From the IMG/VR virus record IMGVR_UViG_3300005606_000002, positions 1 to 46,443 of that record: DNA of 46,443 bases. One strand, 5' to 3'. The position numbers were made by a program, and so were the translations under genes. The notes under the pieces are model-generated. The model made no database searches. It was not told where the DNA came from and worked only from the letters and a program-made list of their open reading frames with translations. Below, in pieces: positions 39,109 through 46,137 of the stretch (the stretch's first letter is position 1; every line of letters begins with the position of its first letter). Source of the stretch: a virus.

Positions 39109-39119
39109 ATCAACTCGAA

Positions 39120-39257
39120 TCATTTACCCTGTCCTCGGTAACGTTTTTTTGCTGCATTACGAGAAGTTGCAGAATACTTGCTGTGCTGTCCTCTGCCCTG
39201 TCTTGTTTTTTTAGGTTTGGATTCAATAGTTTGACCCATACTGAAAGTTTTTGCCAT
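39120..39257 (-). CDS. Small, highly basic conserved phage protein (45 aa)
   Basis: ATG at 39255-39257 to TGA at 39120-39122. The product (IESKPKKTRQGRGQHSKYSA, then NAAKKRYRGQGK) is rich in Lys, Arg and Gly, with no acidic patch. Similar tiny proteins with 'KPKKT.qG.g..sKY...kkRYRGQG' endings recur near the baseplate genes of T4-like cyanophages, as far as I recall. The charge suggests nucleic-acid or acidic-partner binding, but the function is unknown. It lies between the 44-aa acidic gene and gp25. Confidence 0.75.
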   Translation of the reverse strand: MAKTFSMGQTIESKPKKTRQGRGQHSKYSATSRNAAKKRYRGQGK

Positions 39258-39316
39258 AGTAATAATGTAGTTTTATAAGAGGGCACTCCTTCTACGTGGA
39301 GATCTTTTGTACTCCC

Positions 39317-39451
39317 TCAGTGTGAATGACTGTAATCTATATCTATATCAATACCAGAACAATCTGGTATTTCAAGATTGTCATCTTCTTGACCTTCCAT
39401 CATCTTTTCTATCCACTCTTCAAAACTTTGTGACTTTCTAGTTTTTTCCAT
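39317..39451 (-). CDS. Small acidic protein of unknown function (44 aa)
   Basis: I take the ATG at 39449-39451, giving METKs-like start MEKTRKSQSFEEWIEKMMEG, because it lies 5 bases after the stop of the PAAR-like gene; an upstream start would overlap that gene by about 55 bases. The middle and end are acidic (EDDNLEIPD, then DIDIDYSHSH). The first half is likely one amphipathic helix. No family was recognised. It sits inside the tail operon. Confidence 0.6.
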   Translation of the reverse strand: MEKTRKSQSFEEWIEKMMEGQEDDNLEIPDCSGIDIDIDYSHSH

Positions 39452-39456
39452 TTGAG

Positions 39457-39984
39457 TTAACCACAGAGAACAGTAGGAGAACCATAGGCAATAACTGATT
39501 TGCAAGGCCAAGATCTAAATCTAGGTCCCACACCCAGTGGATCTAAGATTCTAGCGACTCGTCTTTTAAGGGCGAATACAGTATATGTAGTCGCTGTAAC
39601 AACCCTTTCGTGTCCAATACCACCTTTATCTTCGATCGTTAATATACTTCCTCCAAAAGGTGTGGGTATAATACACATCGCTTTTCCGCACGGGCAAGTG
39701 TAATTTACTATATTCGTCGTAATTGATCTGTGTTGGATAAATGAATCCATTTCCAACATAATGGGAAGTTTATTTACTAACACTGTTGCTCTTAGCGGAG
39801 ATAAACCGACTAGAGGTATCATTGGTGTGGGTGGCCACCAACAAGTTTTGTTTTTTAACTCAATAGTAAATGGTATAGGTGTACTTCCGCAAGGTTGAGT
39901 GTTATGAATAGTTGCAGGTATAGGAATCCCGTGTCCACTACAAGGTAGACCATTGTGACTTGCTACTGGGAGTTTTCCTGGCAT
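39457..39984 (-). CDS. PAAR-like candidate spike-tip protein (175 aa)
   Basis: The start MPGKLPVASHNGLPCSGHGI and the middle ATVLVNKLPIMLEMDSFIQH resemble PAAR proteins, which begin with 'MpgkpaArvGD' and carry 'vlVnGkPvar.GD' later. Possible metal ligands are Cys15, His18, Cys32, Cys48, His85, Cys97, Cys99 and Cys104. In T4 the PAAR protein gp5.4 caps the central spike and helps to pierce the membrane. The last 60 residues (TYTVFALKRRVARILDPLGV and on) fit no PAAR domain I know and may be an extension. It starts in a TAATG junction with the 56-aa gene. The call is tentative: Cys/His-rich structural protein for sure, PAAR by likeness. Confidence 0.6.
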   Translation of the reverse strand: MPGKLPVASHNGLPCSGHGIPIPATIHNTQPCGSTPIPFTIELKNKTCWWPPTPMIPLVGLSPLRATVLVNKLPIMLEMDSFIQHRSITTNIVNYTCPCGKAMCIIPTPFGGSILTIEDKGGIGHERVVTATTYTVFALKRRVARILDPLGVGPRFRSWPCKSVIAYGSPTVLCG

Positions 39985-40154
39985 TAGAAAGATGCGTCCG
40001 CGTAATTTTCTGATGATTCATTAACTACGGTGTAAGTAAGATCCTCTGTAAAATAAGATCTGTATATCCTACCCCAAATAATGTCAAACTCAGATTGGTT
40101 TAGATCTTTGAATAGACAATTTTCTTTCAAATAGATGTGATAAGTTTTTGTCAT
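39984..40154 (-). CDS. Small protein of unknown function (56 aa)
   Basis: ATG at 40152-40154 to TAA at 39984-39986, with TAATG junctions on both sides: its ATG overlaps the stop of the 1104-aa gene, and its stop overlaps the ATG of the PAAR-like gene. The product starts MTKTYHIYLKENCLFKDLNQ and then has SEFDIIWGRIYR. I recall similar short proteins ('YyvYLKdkcifk.L.eeeF...W') in T4-like marine phages, but no function. The tight coupling suggests it is made with the spike proteins. Confidence 0.8.
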   Translation of the reverse strand: MTKTYHIYLKENCLFKDLNQSEFDIIWGRIYRSYFTEDLTYTVVNESSENYADASF

Positions 40155-43100
40155 TAATCGAACCTCAAGTCACATTCATCAAAATAAGGGTTTCCGTAAT
40201 TGTTCATAGTGTCATCTAGTAACTTTGAACCTGCTGTAGAATAGTTCCTATAAAGTAAACTTCCTTCATAGGGACCCATTTCTATATAGTTGTCCGCATT
40301 GATTAGGTTAGGGTCTATAGAAATAGCAGCGTGTACAACCTCATATAGTGCTTGACAACTAGAAAAAGGCGAATCACTACAAAGATCAGTCTGTGCAAGT
40401 GCGTTACCACTTCCGTCATATCCCTTATTAACATCTAGTACACCATCTGTAACAAAGTTGTGCCAACACGGGTTTGGTAACTTCCCTCCACTACAACTAG
40501 GTAGACTTGCGGAGTTATAGTTGTATATCCCCGCATTTCCACTAAATTGAAATGTTTGTGCGGAATAAGACTGAACATTACTTCCCAACCACGTTGCTAA
40601 TTGATCTAATTCCGTAAATCCCGCGTTTAAGGCATAATCAAATGTGTTTTCATCACCAGATAAAGGTACAAATGCGTATTGTCCTGCGGAAGTCTCATAA
40701 CATCTACCCTCTGCATCTCCTTGCTTACAAGGATGAGATTTCTTAGGTGCATTGTTTACTGTAATCAATCTAGGACGTGTTAATGTGGGTTGAGGTAGTG
40801 TTTGTAGGAAATTTAAGAATGACGTGTTTACAGACGCTCCTGCACCGCTTACATCGCCTTCTATCTCCAATGATACACGTATCCTTGCAGTCTCTTCCTG
40901 ACTAGCACAGTACTTAAATGGCATATACCCTTTTACAGACTTTTCACCATCTGCATCCAGTGTTACAAAGGGGCACGGTATATCAAAGAACCTTCTAACC
41001 TCATATAACTGTGGTTGACCCCATTCTTCACATCCCTCTGGGTATAATGAGTTGATTCCTGCTGTATCTGCGTCAACTTCCTTTGATGTTTCGTTAGATT
41101 CTTGCCAAAACTGTGAAATTTCCGCATTTCTCTCGTTAAAGTTAGGTGCATATTGACGCAAGTTAGAAAATAGCGTATCTGGAGAGTAATAATTATTAAT
41201 ATCAGACCATTCTCCAGGCATATCTAGTTTCAAACAGTTCTGCGGAGTCGATTCACAGTCTTTACTTACCTCTTCATCGTTCAAATCTGGCATATCCATA
41301 TAACTTGATACTACAGGATCGTTTTGTGAGTCATCATACTCCCCAATATTTTCATTAAAGGCATCTAAGTTTAAATTTACCTGCTCTTGCATACCAGTAT
41401 CCAGTATTCCTGTCTTCAATAAACCATCATAGTTATTTGCTATTTCCCTTACATTACCTCCTGTTCCAGGTTCTTCCAGATCTTCCTCGTATCTTTGCAC
41501 AACTAATACTCTAGGTTGTGACGAAGGACTGTATCCTTGACCTGGATCATTGATAATTACGTTTATAATACTGCCTTGATCATCTAAAACAGGTGTTAAC
41601 TGTGCTTGTTTGAGCGTTCCTTGGAATCCAGACTCGTTTTTGTACGCTTCATTGAGTATTGCAGCGGTAGATTCCTTATCTGTTAACTCTTGACCTTGAA
41701 AATCTGGGTCATTATACGTTTTATTCTGTAAATTTATACCAGAATCATTAACAAATGTCTCTTGTTGGAACCTTGTAGGGTCAGCAAACCCCATTTCACG
41801 CATTGTTTCGGGAAATTCTATCGCAAGATCGGGATTTTTGTAATCTTTTCCGCTATTGATGATGTTTACTCCTGCAACTTTACCCTTTTCATCAATAATT
41901 GCCTCTATAAATGCCTCACTTAAGTTACGATCTGGTATAAGTGCGTTCTCTTTTAATGAAACACCGAGGTAAGTTACTCTTTTTGGGAACTCATACACTC
42001 CCCAGAACGCTGCTTTGTCCTTTATACCGTATCCTGCTAGTACATTTATACTCCCACCGTTAGATGAAGTAAAAGATTGGTTGTATGTAAACGCATTTCC
42101 CGTAGTTTCATTGCTAATTTGAGTCAATTCCATATATCCACAGTTCATTTCATCACCAAAATAGCGACAAGCAGTAATCATCCACCCATTTATACGCTCT
42201 CCTACTGCAAAAAACCCTGTATTGGATGTATATCTAAAAAATATACGGGGTTCATCTGTATCAGTTCCCCAGAATGACTCATTTGCTCCTACTTGATTGA
42301 ATGGAGCATCTACATACATTCTAGTTTTCTTTGTTACCCACGCACTCTCTTTTATAGTGTAATTGTAAGTATGATACTCAAGAGTGGGTTGTGCGTTATC
42401 ATCATCAAGACAAGGAGCGTCTGTTGTAAGGAAGTTTATACCATATACGGGTCCATTCCACGGATATGACGTATCATAGAGGTAATATACGAATTGTCCC
42501 TCGAAAGCATCGTGAAAATTCAATGATCTTGGTACAGAACCCTTTACTGGTCCGTTTTTTCCGTAAAACCACTCGTAATACGCTGCTGTACTCAATATTT
42601 CTACTGCTGAACCTCCCCAACCCGCTTGAGATGGTGGATCTTGCAATGCAAGGTAGTCTCCTAGTCCAAAACTAGCGTTTTCATCAAAATCATACCACCC
42701 AGAACGATTTACTTCACCTGTATTCCTTGGTTTTCCTAAATTTTCAATCTTTTTTCTACCTCTAGGTGCTCCAGAGGTCATTACGTAACCAATTATACCT
42801 ACAAATGCGTATTGTTGCTGTCTAGGGTCTGAACAATCAGGTACTCCCGCTACTCCAATCTCTAAATTATTCTCTTTTACGGGGTTTATTGTGTAAAAAT
42901 TGTCAGGACCACGGTTTACTCCGCTAGGTAACTTATATTCATACAGAGGAACTGCGGTTTCACCACCTTTCATCAATCCAGATGACGCTGCGTTCGCTGC
43001 GGATGTCCAAATGTACCCTAATAACTCTCCTCCGCTACCTGTAGTCAAGTATGAGTTGTTTCCTGCGGAGTCAAAGTTAGTATAGAGTGCAACAGCACCA

Positions 43101-43468
43101 GTTTGACTGTCCTGCATTATAGTGAAGTACTGTGCACTCCTCTGACGTGGTTCTCTATTGTAACTACGGAAGTCGTAAACGTTATCTTCTAGAGTATCTT
43201 CCTTACTGTATAGGTGATCTCTTAATTTACCACTATAGTATCTGTATATTGATGTTCTTTCTGCATCACAGTTATCTAAACACGTTGCAGTAGGTTCTCC
43301 TAGGTAAAATACCTGATCCTTACCAAACTTAAACCCACCAGGACCTATCCCTTGGAATTGAATGGTGTACCCTGCGGGTATATTAGTTCCAGTATAGACT
43401 TTTGTATAATCTTCTGAGTCAACAGGGTTCATATAAGAACGACCTGTTTCTAGGATCTTAGCGGGCAT
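40154..43468 (-). CDS. Large virion structural protein with DUF5648-like N-terminal part (1104 aa)
   Basis: Residues about 70-205 contain 'YRYYSGKLRDHLYS', 'ALYTNFDSAGNNSYLTT' and 'PLYEYKLPSGVNRGPDNFYT', which follow the 'lYRyyn...dHfYT' pattern of DUF5648-like repeats found in secreted and surface proteins. Residues about 530-690 hold two degenerate GxGY units (NIINSGKDYKNP, IINDPGQGYSPSSQP). The C-terminal third is rich in Cys (for example CKQGDAEGRC and CSDSPFSSC), unusual for this window. No enzyme motif was seen. It lies between the 94-aa coiled-coil gene (11-base overlap) and the 56-aa gene (TAATG), among spike and wedge genes, so a tail or baseplate role is likely; a receptor- or sugar-binding role is possible. 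Confidence 0.8.
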   Translation of the reverse strand: MPAKILETGRSYMNPVDSEDYTKVYTGTNIPAGYTIQFQGIGPGGFKFGKDQVFYLGEPTATCLDNCDAERTSIYRYYSGKLRDHLYSKEDTLEDNVYDFRSYNREPRQRSAQYFTIMQDSQTGAVALYTNFDSAGNNSYLTTGSGGELLGYIWTSAANAASSGLMKGGETAVPLYEYKLPSGVNRGPDNFYTINPVKENNLEIGVAGVPDCSDPRQQQYAFVGIIGYVMTSGAPRGRKKIENLGKPRNTGEVNRSGWYDFDENASFGLGDYLALQDPPSQAGWGGSAVEILSTAAYYEWFYGKNGPVKGSVPRSLNFHDAFEGQFVYYLYDTSYPWNGPVYGINFLTTDAPCLDDDNAQPTLEYHTYNYTIKESAWVTKKTRMYVDAPFNQVGANESFWGTDTDEPRIFFRYTSNTGFFAVGERINGWMITACRYFGDEMNCGYMELTQISNETTGNAFTYNQSFTSSNGGSINVLAGYGIKDKAAFWGVYEFPKRVTYLGVSLKENALIPDRNLSEAFIEAIIDEKGKVAGVNIINSGKDYKNPDLAIEFPETMREMGFADPTRFQQETFVNDSGINLQNKTYNDPDFQGQELTDKESTAAILNEAYKNESGFQGTLKQAQLTPVLDDQGSIINVIINDPGQGYSPSSQPRVLVVQRYEEDLEEPGTGGNVREIANNYDGLLKTGILDTGMQEQVNLNLDAFNENIGEYDDSQNDPVVSSYMDMPDLNDEEVSKDCESTPQNCLKLDMPGEWSDINNYYSPDTLFSNLRQYAPNFNERNAEISQFWQESNETSKEVDADTAGINSLYPEGCEEWGQPQLYEVRRFFDIPCPFVTLDADGEKSVKGYMPFKYCASQEETARIRVSLEIEGDVSGAGASVNTSFLNFLQTLPQPTLTRPRLITVNNAPKKSHPCKQGDAEGRCYETSAGQYAFVPLSGDENTFDYALNAGFTELDQLATWLGSNVQSYSAQTFQFSGNAGIYNYNSASLPSCSGGKLPNPCWHNFVTDGVLDVNKGYDGSGNALAQTDLCSDSPFSSCQALYEVVHAAISIDPNLINADNYIEMGPYEGSLLYRNYSTAGSKLLDDTMNNYGNPYFDECDLRFD

Positions 43469-43742
43469 CCATTTGTGCTAGAGTTTCTTCAATTTTATTT
43501 AGTCTGTCAAAAATAGTATCAAATACCTGTAGCAAATTACTATGTTTATCATTTCCAGGGATCTTATATTGTATCATATCAGCACCTCTACTTAAGAATG
43601 CTTCTATCTGCTGAGTACGATTGGCAATGTTAGTAGCAGTCTTTGCTATCATTCCAAACCTCCACTCGTTCTCCTCTTCTATAGATTTAAACTCAGGTAC
43701 CTCTAAATCTTGAGGTATTACTAGATCTTCTTGGTTTTCCAT
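43458..43742 (-). CDS. Small coiled-coil protein of unknown function (94 aa)
   Basis: The N-terminal 25 residues are acidic (MENQEDLVIPQDLEVPEFKS); residues 30-55 and 70-92 are predicted helices, the second with a heptad-like pattern (LLQVFDTIFDRLNKIEETLA). The ATG overlaps the oxygenase stop (TAATG), and the 3' end overlaps the 1104-aa gene by 11 bases. It could be a structural connector or chaperone; the sequence does not say which. Confidence 0.75.
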   Translation of the reverse strand: MENQEDLVIPQDLEVPEFKSIEEENEWRFGMIAKTATNIANRTQQIEAFLSRGADMIQYKIPGNDKHSNLLQVFDTIFDRLNKIEETLAQMDAR

Positions 43743-44278
43743 TAAAAATAATTAAAATTCAATACTACACGGAACTTTTGGTCTGTGCAACTGGTACCTG
43801 CGTGAGGTGTATTCACCTTAAATTTTAGCAAACGATTTGCCTTACTGTCAACTTTAGTACCGTCTTGAAAGTATGTATAACCATTATTGTCATTTAGATA
43901 GTATATTGCAGTAGTAGCACCATCAAACTCATCAGATCCATACTCACCACAGTCTGTATGGAAGTCATACTCCTGTAGTTTATCTGTATGGTGATTTAGG
44001 TTTGCCTTTATACGTATCAGTGCTCTTGGTTCTAAACGGTTCACTATAGGTAGTACCTTCTCATACTGAGGTCCTAGAGGTTGTCCTCCTCCATATACGT
44101 AGTTTACCATTTGCCAGTTATATATCTCTTTCGCTTGTAACTCAGGATCTACCATTCGGGCAACGTGCATTACCTTCGCTTGGTTTACATACCACGGAAA
44201 GTCTTGTCCCGTAAAGTAGTCTCGGACTTCCTCAAACTCATTCGGGGGGAGGTAGTTATCGATAATTTCAAAGTTCAT
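43742..44278 (-). CDS. 2OG-Fe(II) oxygenase (178 aa)
   Basis: The iron-binding triad and the 2-oxoglutarate residue are visible: His107-Thr-Asp109 (YDFHTD), His159 (VNTPHAG) and Arg170 (FRVVLNF). The strand between them (TTAIYYLNDNNGYTYF) is typical of the prolyl-4-hydroxylase-like group, which is common in T4-like cyanophages. These enzymes hydroxylate proteins, DNA or small molecules using 2-oxoglutarate and oxygen; the substrate here is unknown. I chose ATG at 44276-44278; a GTG one codon upstream is the alternative. The gene is coupled by TAATG to the next gene, so it is expressed with the tail genes; modification of a structural protein is one possibility (inference). Confidence 0.9.
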   Translation of the reverse strand: MNFEIIDNYLPPNEFEEVRDYFTGQDFPWYVNQAKVMHVARMVDPELQAKEIYNWQMVNYVYGGGQPLGPQYEKVLPIVNRLEPRALIRIKANLNHHTDKLQEYDFHTDCGEYGSDEFDGATTAIYYLNDNNGYTYFQDGTKVDSKANRLLKFKVNTPHAGTSCTDQKFRVVLNFNYF

Positions 44279-44348
44279 CACAATTTCAGAATAGTTACGA
44301 CGACGCGGGGGTAACGTTTCTCATCGTCAGACCCCTCTATATGCCTTT

Positions 44349-44513
44349 CTAATGGTCACAAACATAGTTGTGGTTGTATCTGTCTATCGACGGTTGTATT
44401 TTATCCAATATATCTTCACATTCGTCATAAGTCACAGTCTGATACTGAGACAAGTTCTTTTGATACTGTTCTACTGCTCTATACATTAAAGAGAGTTCTG
44501 CTTTGTTAAACAT
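44349..44513 (-). CDS. Small protein of unknown function (54 aa)
   Basis: ATG at 44511-44513 to TAG at 44349-44351. The product (MFNKAELSLMYRAVEQYQKN, then TYDECEDILDKIQPSIDRYN) is probably two or three helices. The ATG lies inside the 3' end of the AbrB-like gene (8-base overlap ATGTTTAA). A 70-base gap follows before the oxygenase, with a weak GGGGT/ACCCC inverted repeat and no gene. Confidence 0.7.
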   Translation of the reverse strand: MFNKAELSLMYRAVEQYQKNLSQYQTVTYDECEDILDKIQPSIDRYNHNYVCDH

Positions 44514-44667
44514 CTGCCTTGGTGATGATTAGTTGTTCGTCGATAATATCATATTGTAACATATCTCCCACTGTCAACGCAAGTTCTTCAACGATCTGAT
44601 CAGGTATCTTAAAAGTCATTTCACCGTAGTCATCTTCCTCAATAGGAACTAGAAATCGTTTACTCAT
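44506..44667 (-). CDS. AbrB/MazE-like swapped-hairpin protein (53 aa)
   Basis: ATG at 44665-44667 to TAA at 44506-44508. The product has the short AbrB-type pattern: MTFKIPDQIVEELALTVGDM, then LQYDIIDEQLIITK, i.e. 'f.iP..iveeLgl..GD.l.....d..liitK'. Such domains form swapped-hairpin dimers that bind DNA in antitoxins and transition-state regulators. At 53 aa it holds only that domain plus about 15 N-terminal residues (SKRFLVPIEEDDYGE). No toxin gene is next to it, so a regulator or structural use is more likely than a toxin-antitoxin pair. It overlaps its neighbours by 8 bases on both sides. Confidence 0.7.
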   Translation of the reverse strand: MSKRFLVPIEEDDYGEMTFKIPDQIVEELALTVGDMLQYDIIDEQLIITKADV

Positions 44668-45079
44668 TCTTTCGTAAAATATAGCGTATCAATGGTATAT
44701 AGGATTCTATGTATTCTAGGTTACTAACGTACGCATACTTGTGTTGAAGTATTAACCCATCCCCCAAATATATCGCTGCGTGCTTGATCTTATCAGTACC
44801 AAATGAGAAGCATATCACGTCGTTCTTTTTCAAAATGTCTGGGTTAAACTCACTGTCACCTTCCTCTTTCTCAAAGACAATACTCCAACCCTCTCTTTCT
44901 ATATCCTCTATCTTATACTGTCTGACTGTAAGAGAGTAGTCCTGAGAGAACTCCTGTACTCCAGTCTCTTTCATATAGTCATAGATGAGTGTGAAACATC
45001 CCCCACCCCTTTGCTGCTTCCAAGGGCGACCTAACCAAGGGGAGTAATCATCCTCGTACTTTTTTAGCAAATGGTCCAT
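44660..45079 (-). CDS. NlpC/P60-family peptidase, tail-associated (139 aa)
   Basis: The catalytic layout of the C40 family is visible: Cys28 (RGGGCFTLIYDYMKETGV), His100 (DKIKHAAIYLGDG) and His113 (LILQHKY). Residue order and length fit a single NlpC/P60 domain. These enzymes cleave peptides of peptidoglycan; in phage tails (lambda K-like) they help local wall digestion during entry. It is the first gene of the tail block here, with a possible late promoter 24 bases upstream, and its 3' end overlaps the AbrB-like gene by 8 bases. The usual Asp before the catalytic Cys is replaced by Gly. Confidence 0.85.
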   Translation of the reverse strand: MDHLLKKYEDDYSPWLGRPWKQQRGGGCFTLIYDYMKETGVQEFSQDYSLTVRQYKIEDIEREGWSIVFEKEEGDSEFNPDILKKNDVICFSFGTDKIKHAAIYLGDGLILQHKYAYVSNLEYIESYIPLIRYILRKNE

Positions 45080-45102
45080 ACGTAAAATTTTTTTTGGGAT
45101 TT

Positions 45103-45110
45103 TTTTTATA
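45103..45110 (-). promoter_or_regulatory. Possible T4-like late promoter before the NlpC/P60 gene
   Basis: The minus strand reads TATAAAAA (one mismatch from TATAAATA), 24 bases upstream of the ATG, the same spacing as the other late promoters. The surrounding DNA is very A-rich, so a chance match is possible. Confidence 0.4.
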
Positions 45111-45215
45111 TATCAGGGTACCTTAAATGCGTTTTCGATAATATAGCAAACCCTATACTTTTGTAGGTTAGACAAAATCGAATTTTTTAATATGCCACTT
45201 TGCCAACTGTCACAA

Positions 45216-45246
45216 GGTGAAAATGGTTATCGTTTTCATTCTCACC
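45216..45246 (-). other. Imperfect inverted repeat between 71-aa gene and NlpC/P60 gene
   Basis: The arms GGTGAAAATG (45216-45225) and CATTCTCACC (45237-45246) pair with one mismatch across an 11-base loop. It lies 18 bases downstream of the 71-aa gene's stop and has no T-run, so it is a weak terminator or an operator rather than a classic terminator. GGTGA also recurs as GGTGACACAGGTGA on the minus strand across its right arm. The rest of 45080-45263 is AT-rich with no gene seen. Confidence 0.4.
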
Positions 45247-45263
45247 TGTGTCACCTCTGAGAC

Positions 45264-45479
45264 TTACATATAAAAAGAATCCTCTGGGAATTGTATTTTA
45301 TCGCCATCTACTAGAATGGCATTACCTTCTTTAAGATTTACATAAAGTTGTGCTAATAATCTTCTAGCACCTACTAGACCTAAATCTTCTATTAACTCAG
45401 CATCTAGTCTTTTCTTGTAGCATTTAGTTTTTTGAAATTCTCTCCAAGTTAGGTGTCTAGCGTATGTAATAGTTTCCAT
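45264..45479 (-). CDS. Small protein of unknown function (71 aa)
   Basis: The product starts METITYARHLTWREFQKTKC and is basic in the first half; a likely helix (ELIEDLGLVGARRLLAQLYV) is followed by NAILVDGDKIQFPED. No family was recognised. It has its own sigma70-type promoter (45507-45536), so unlike its late-gene neighbours it could be read by host polymerase early in infection. No clear Shine-Dalgarno sequence was seen before the ATG. Confidence 0.75.
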   Translation of the reverse strand: METITYARHLTWREFQKTKCYKKRLDAELIEDLGLVGARRLLAQLYVNLKEGNAILVDGDKIQFPEDSFYM

Positions 45480-45506
45480 AATAGGTTAGTTAGTGTTGTT
45501 ATATTA

Positions 45507-45536
45507 ATTATAGCGAATAATTCTGATATATGTGAA
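45507..45536 (-). promoter_or_regulatory. Sigma70-type promoter
   Basis: On the minus strand TTCACA (45531-45536) and TATAAT (45507-45512) are separated by 18 bases: five of six and six of six matches to the -35 and -10 consensus. The -10 ends 27 bases before the ATG of the 71-aa gene, which fits a short leader. The rest of 45513-45698 between this gene and the HNH gene is AT-rich and holds no gene I can see. Confidence 0.65.
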
Positions 45537-45698
45537 TATCTTAGAATATATGTTAAGTTGCAGTTATTATGACAATTCCGTTACATAACACTAGAAAAAA
45601 AATCCGTTTCGTGCTAACTTCCTAAGACTACAATTAACTAGAGATATAAAATTGAAAACTATATTTTTTTATACCTTTTTAATTTATTCTAAATTCAT

Positions 45699-46064
45699 TC
45701 ATTTATACCGTAAATTTTTAAAATGGTCGTTTACTTTGTTCCCATCTATATGTCTCACTTGCCTATGTTCTAGGTTAACAGTTTGGTTACTTTCTATTAT
45801 TTCCGCACTTAAAAAAGCACTTGCAACTAGGCGGGCAATTCTTCTTACAACTGTCTTACCGTTATGCCTTAAAGTTACTCTCTTGTAACCGTTTTCATTA
45901 ATATGAGTCCTAAGTTTTTTCCACTTTCCCCACTTAGTTGAATAGACCTCGCCATTCTCCTTAATGTAATAATCTTCATATAGTGGTAAAGGTTTATAGA
46001 TGTTTCCGCTATCATCAACAAAAGTTTCCGCATCTACTTTTTTAAACGTGTAAATAGTCATCAT
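45699..46064 (-). CDS. HNH endonuclease-like protein, short (121 aa)
   Basis: Residues about 28-75 resemble the NUMOD4-type lead-in of phage HNH homing endonucleases (YYIKENGEVYSTKWGKWKKL, then NGYKRVTLRHNGKTVVRRIA). Residues about 84-120 are the HNH core: VRHIDGNKVNDHFKNLRY, with His105, Asp107, Asn109, Asn112 and Asn117. The protein stops right after the NLRY of the core, where most relatives continue with 'cT..eN' and a DNA-binding tail, so it may be shortened. Such genes are mobile in T4-like phages. Two ATGs are in tandem at 46059-46064; I use the first. It lies 17 bases after a hairpin terminator. Confidence 0.85.
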   Translation of the reverse strand: MMTIYTFKKVDAETFVDDSGNIYKPLPLYEDYYIKENGEVYSTKWGKWKKLRTHINENGYKRVTLRHNGKTVVRRIARLVASAFLSAEIIESNQTVNLEHRQVRHIDGNKVNDHFKNLRYK

Positions 46065-46080
46065 TTTATAGGATAATAAA

Positions 46081-46106
46081 AAAGGGACTAGGTTAATAGT
46101 CCCTTT
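46081..46106 (-). terminator. Perfect hairpin terminator after the ArdA-like gene
   Basis: Arms AAAGGGACTA (46081-46090) and TAGTCCCTTT (46097-46106) form a perfect 10-bp stem with a 6-base loop; on the minus strand it is followed by TTTTATTATCC. It lies about 30 bases after the stop of the ArdA-like gene. It can also work as a loop in the other direction, but no plus-strand gene ends here. Confidence 0.8.
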
Positions 46107-46137
46107 ATATATAAGATTAATTAAAACCCTTTTTTAC

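Noticed and set aside
39452-39511. Upstream start giving a 64-aa version of the 44-aa acidic protein
   Set aside because: It would overlap the PAAR-like gene by about 55 bases and add a hydrophobic leader unlike the rest; the ATG at 39449-39451 lies just after the upstream stop.
44279-44281. GTG as the oxygenase start
   Set aside because: An ATG follows directly at the next codon, and there is no ribosome binding site favouring the GTG.
44282-44348. GGGGT/ACCCC inverted repeat before the oxygenase as a terminator
   Set aside because: The stem is only five bases with an 18-base loop and no T-run.
44506-44667. Toxin-antitoxin pair based on the AbrB/MazE-like protein
   Set aside because: Neither neighbour looks like a toxin: one is a 54-aa unknown without toxin motifs and the other is an NlpC/P60 peptidase.
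45580-45625. T-run near 45595-45603 as a terminator of the HNH gene
   Set aside because: No stable stem directly precedes the run of T residues on the minus strand.
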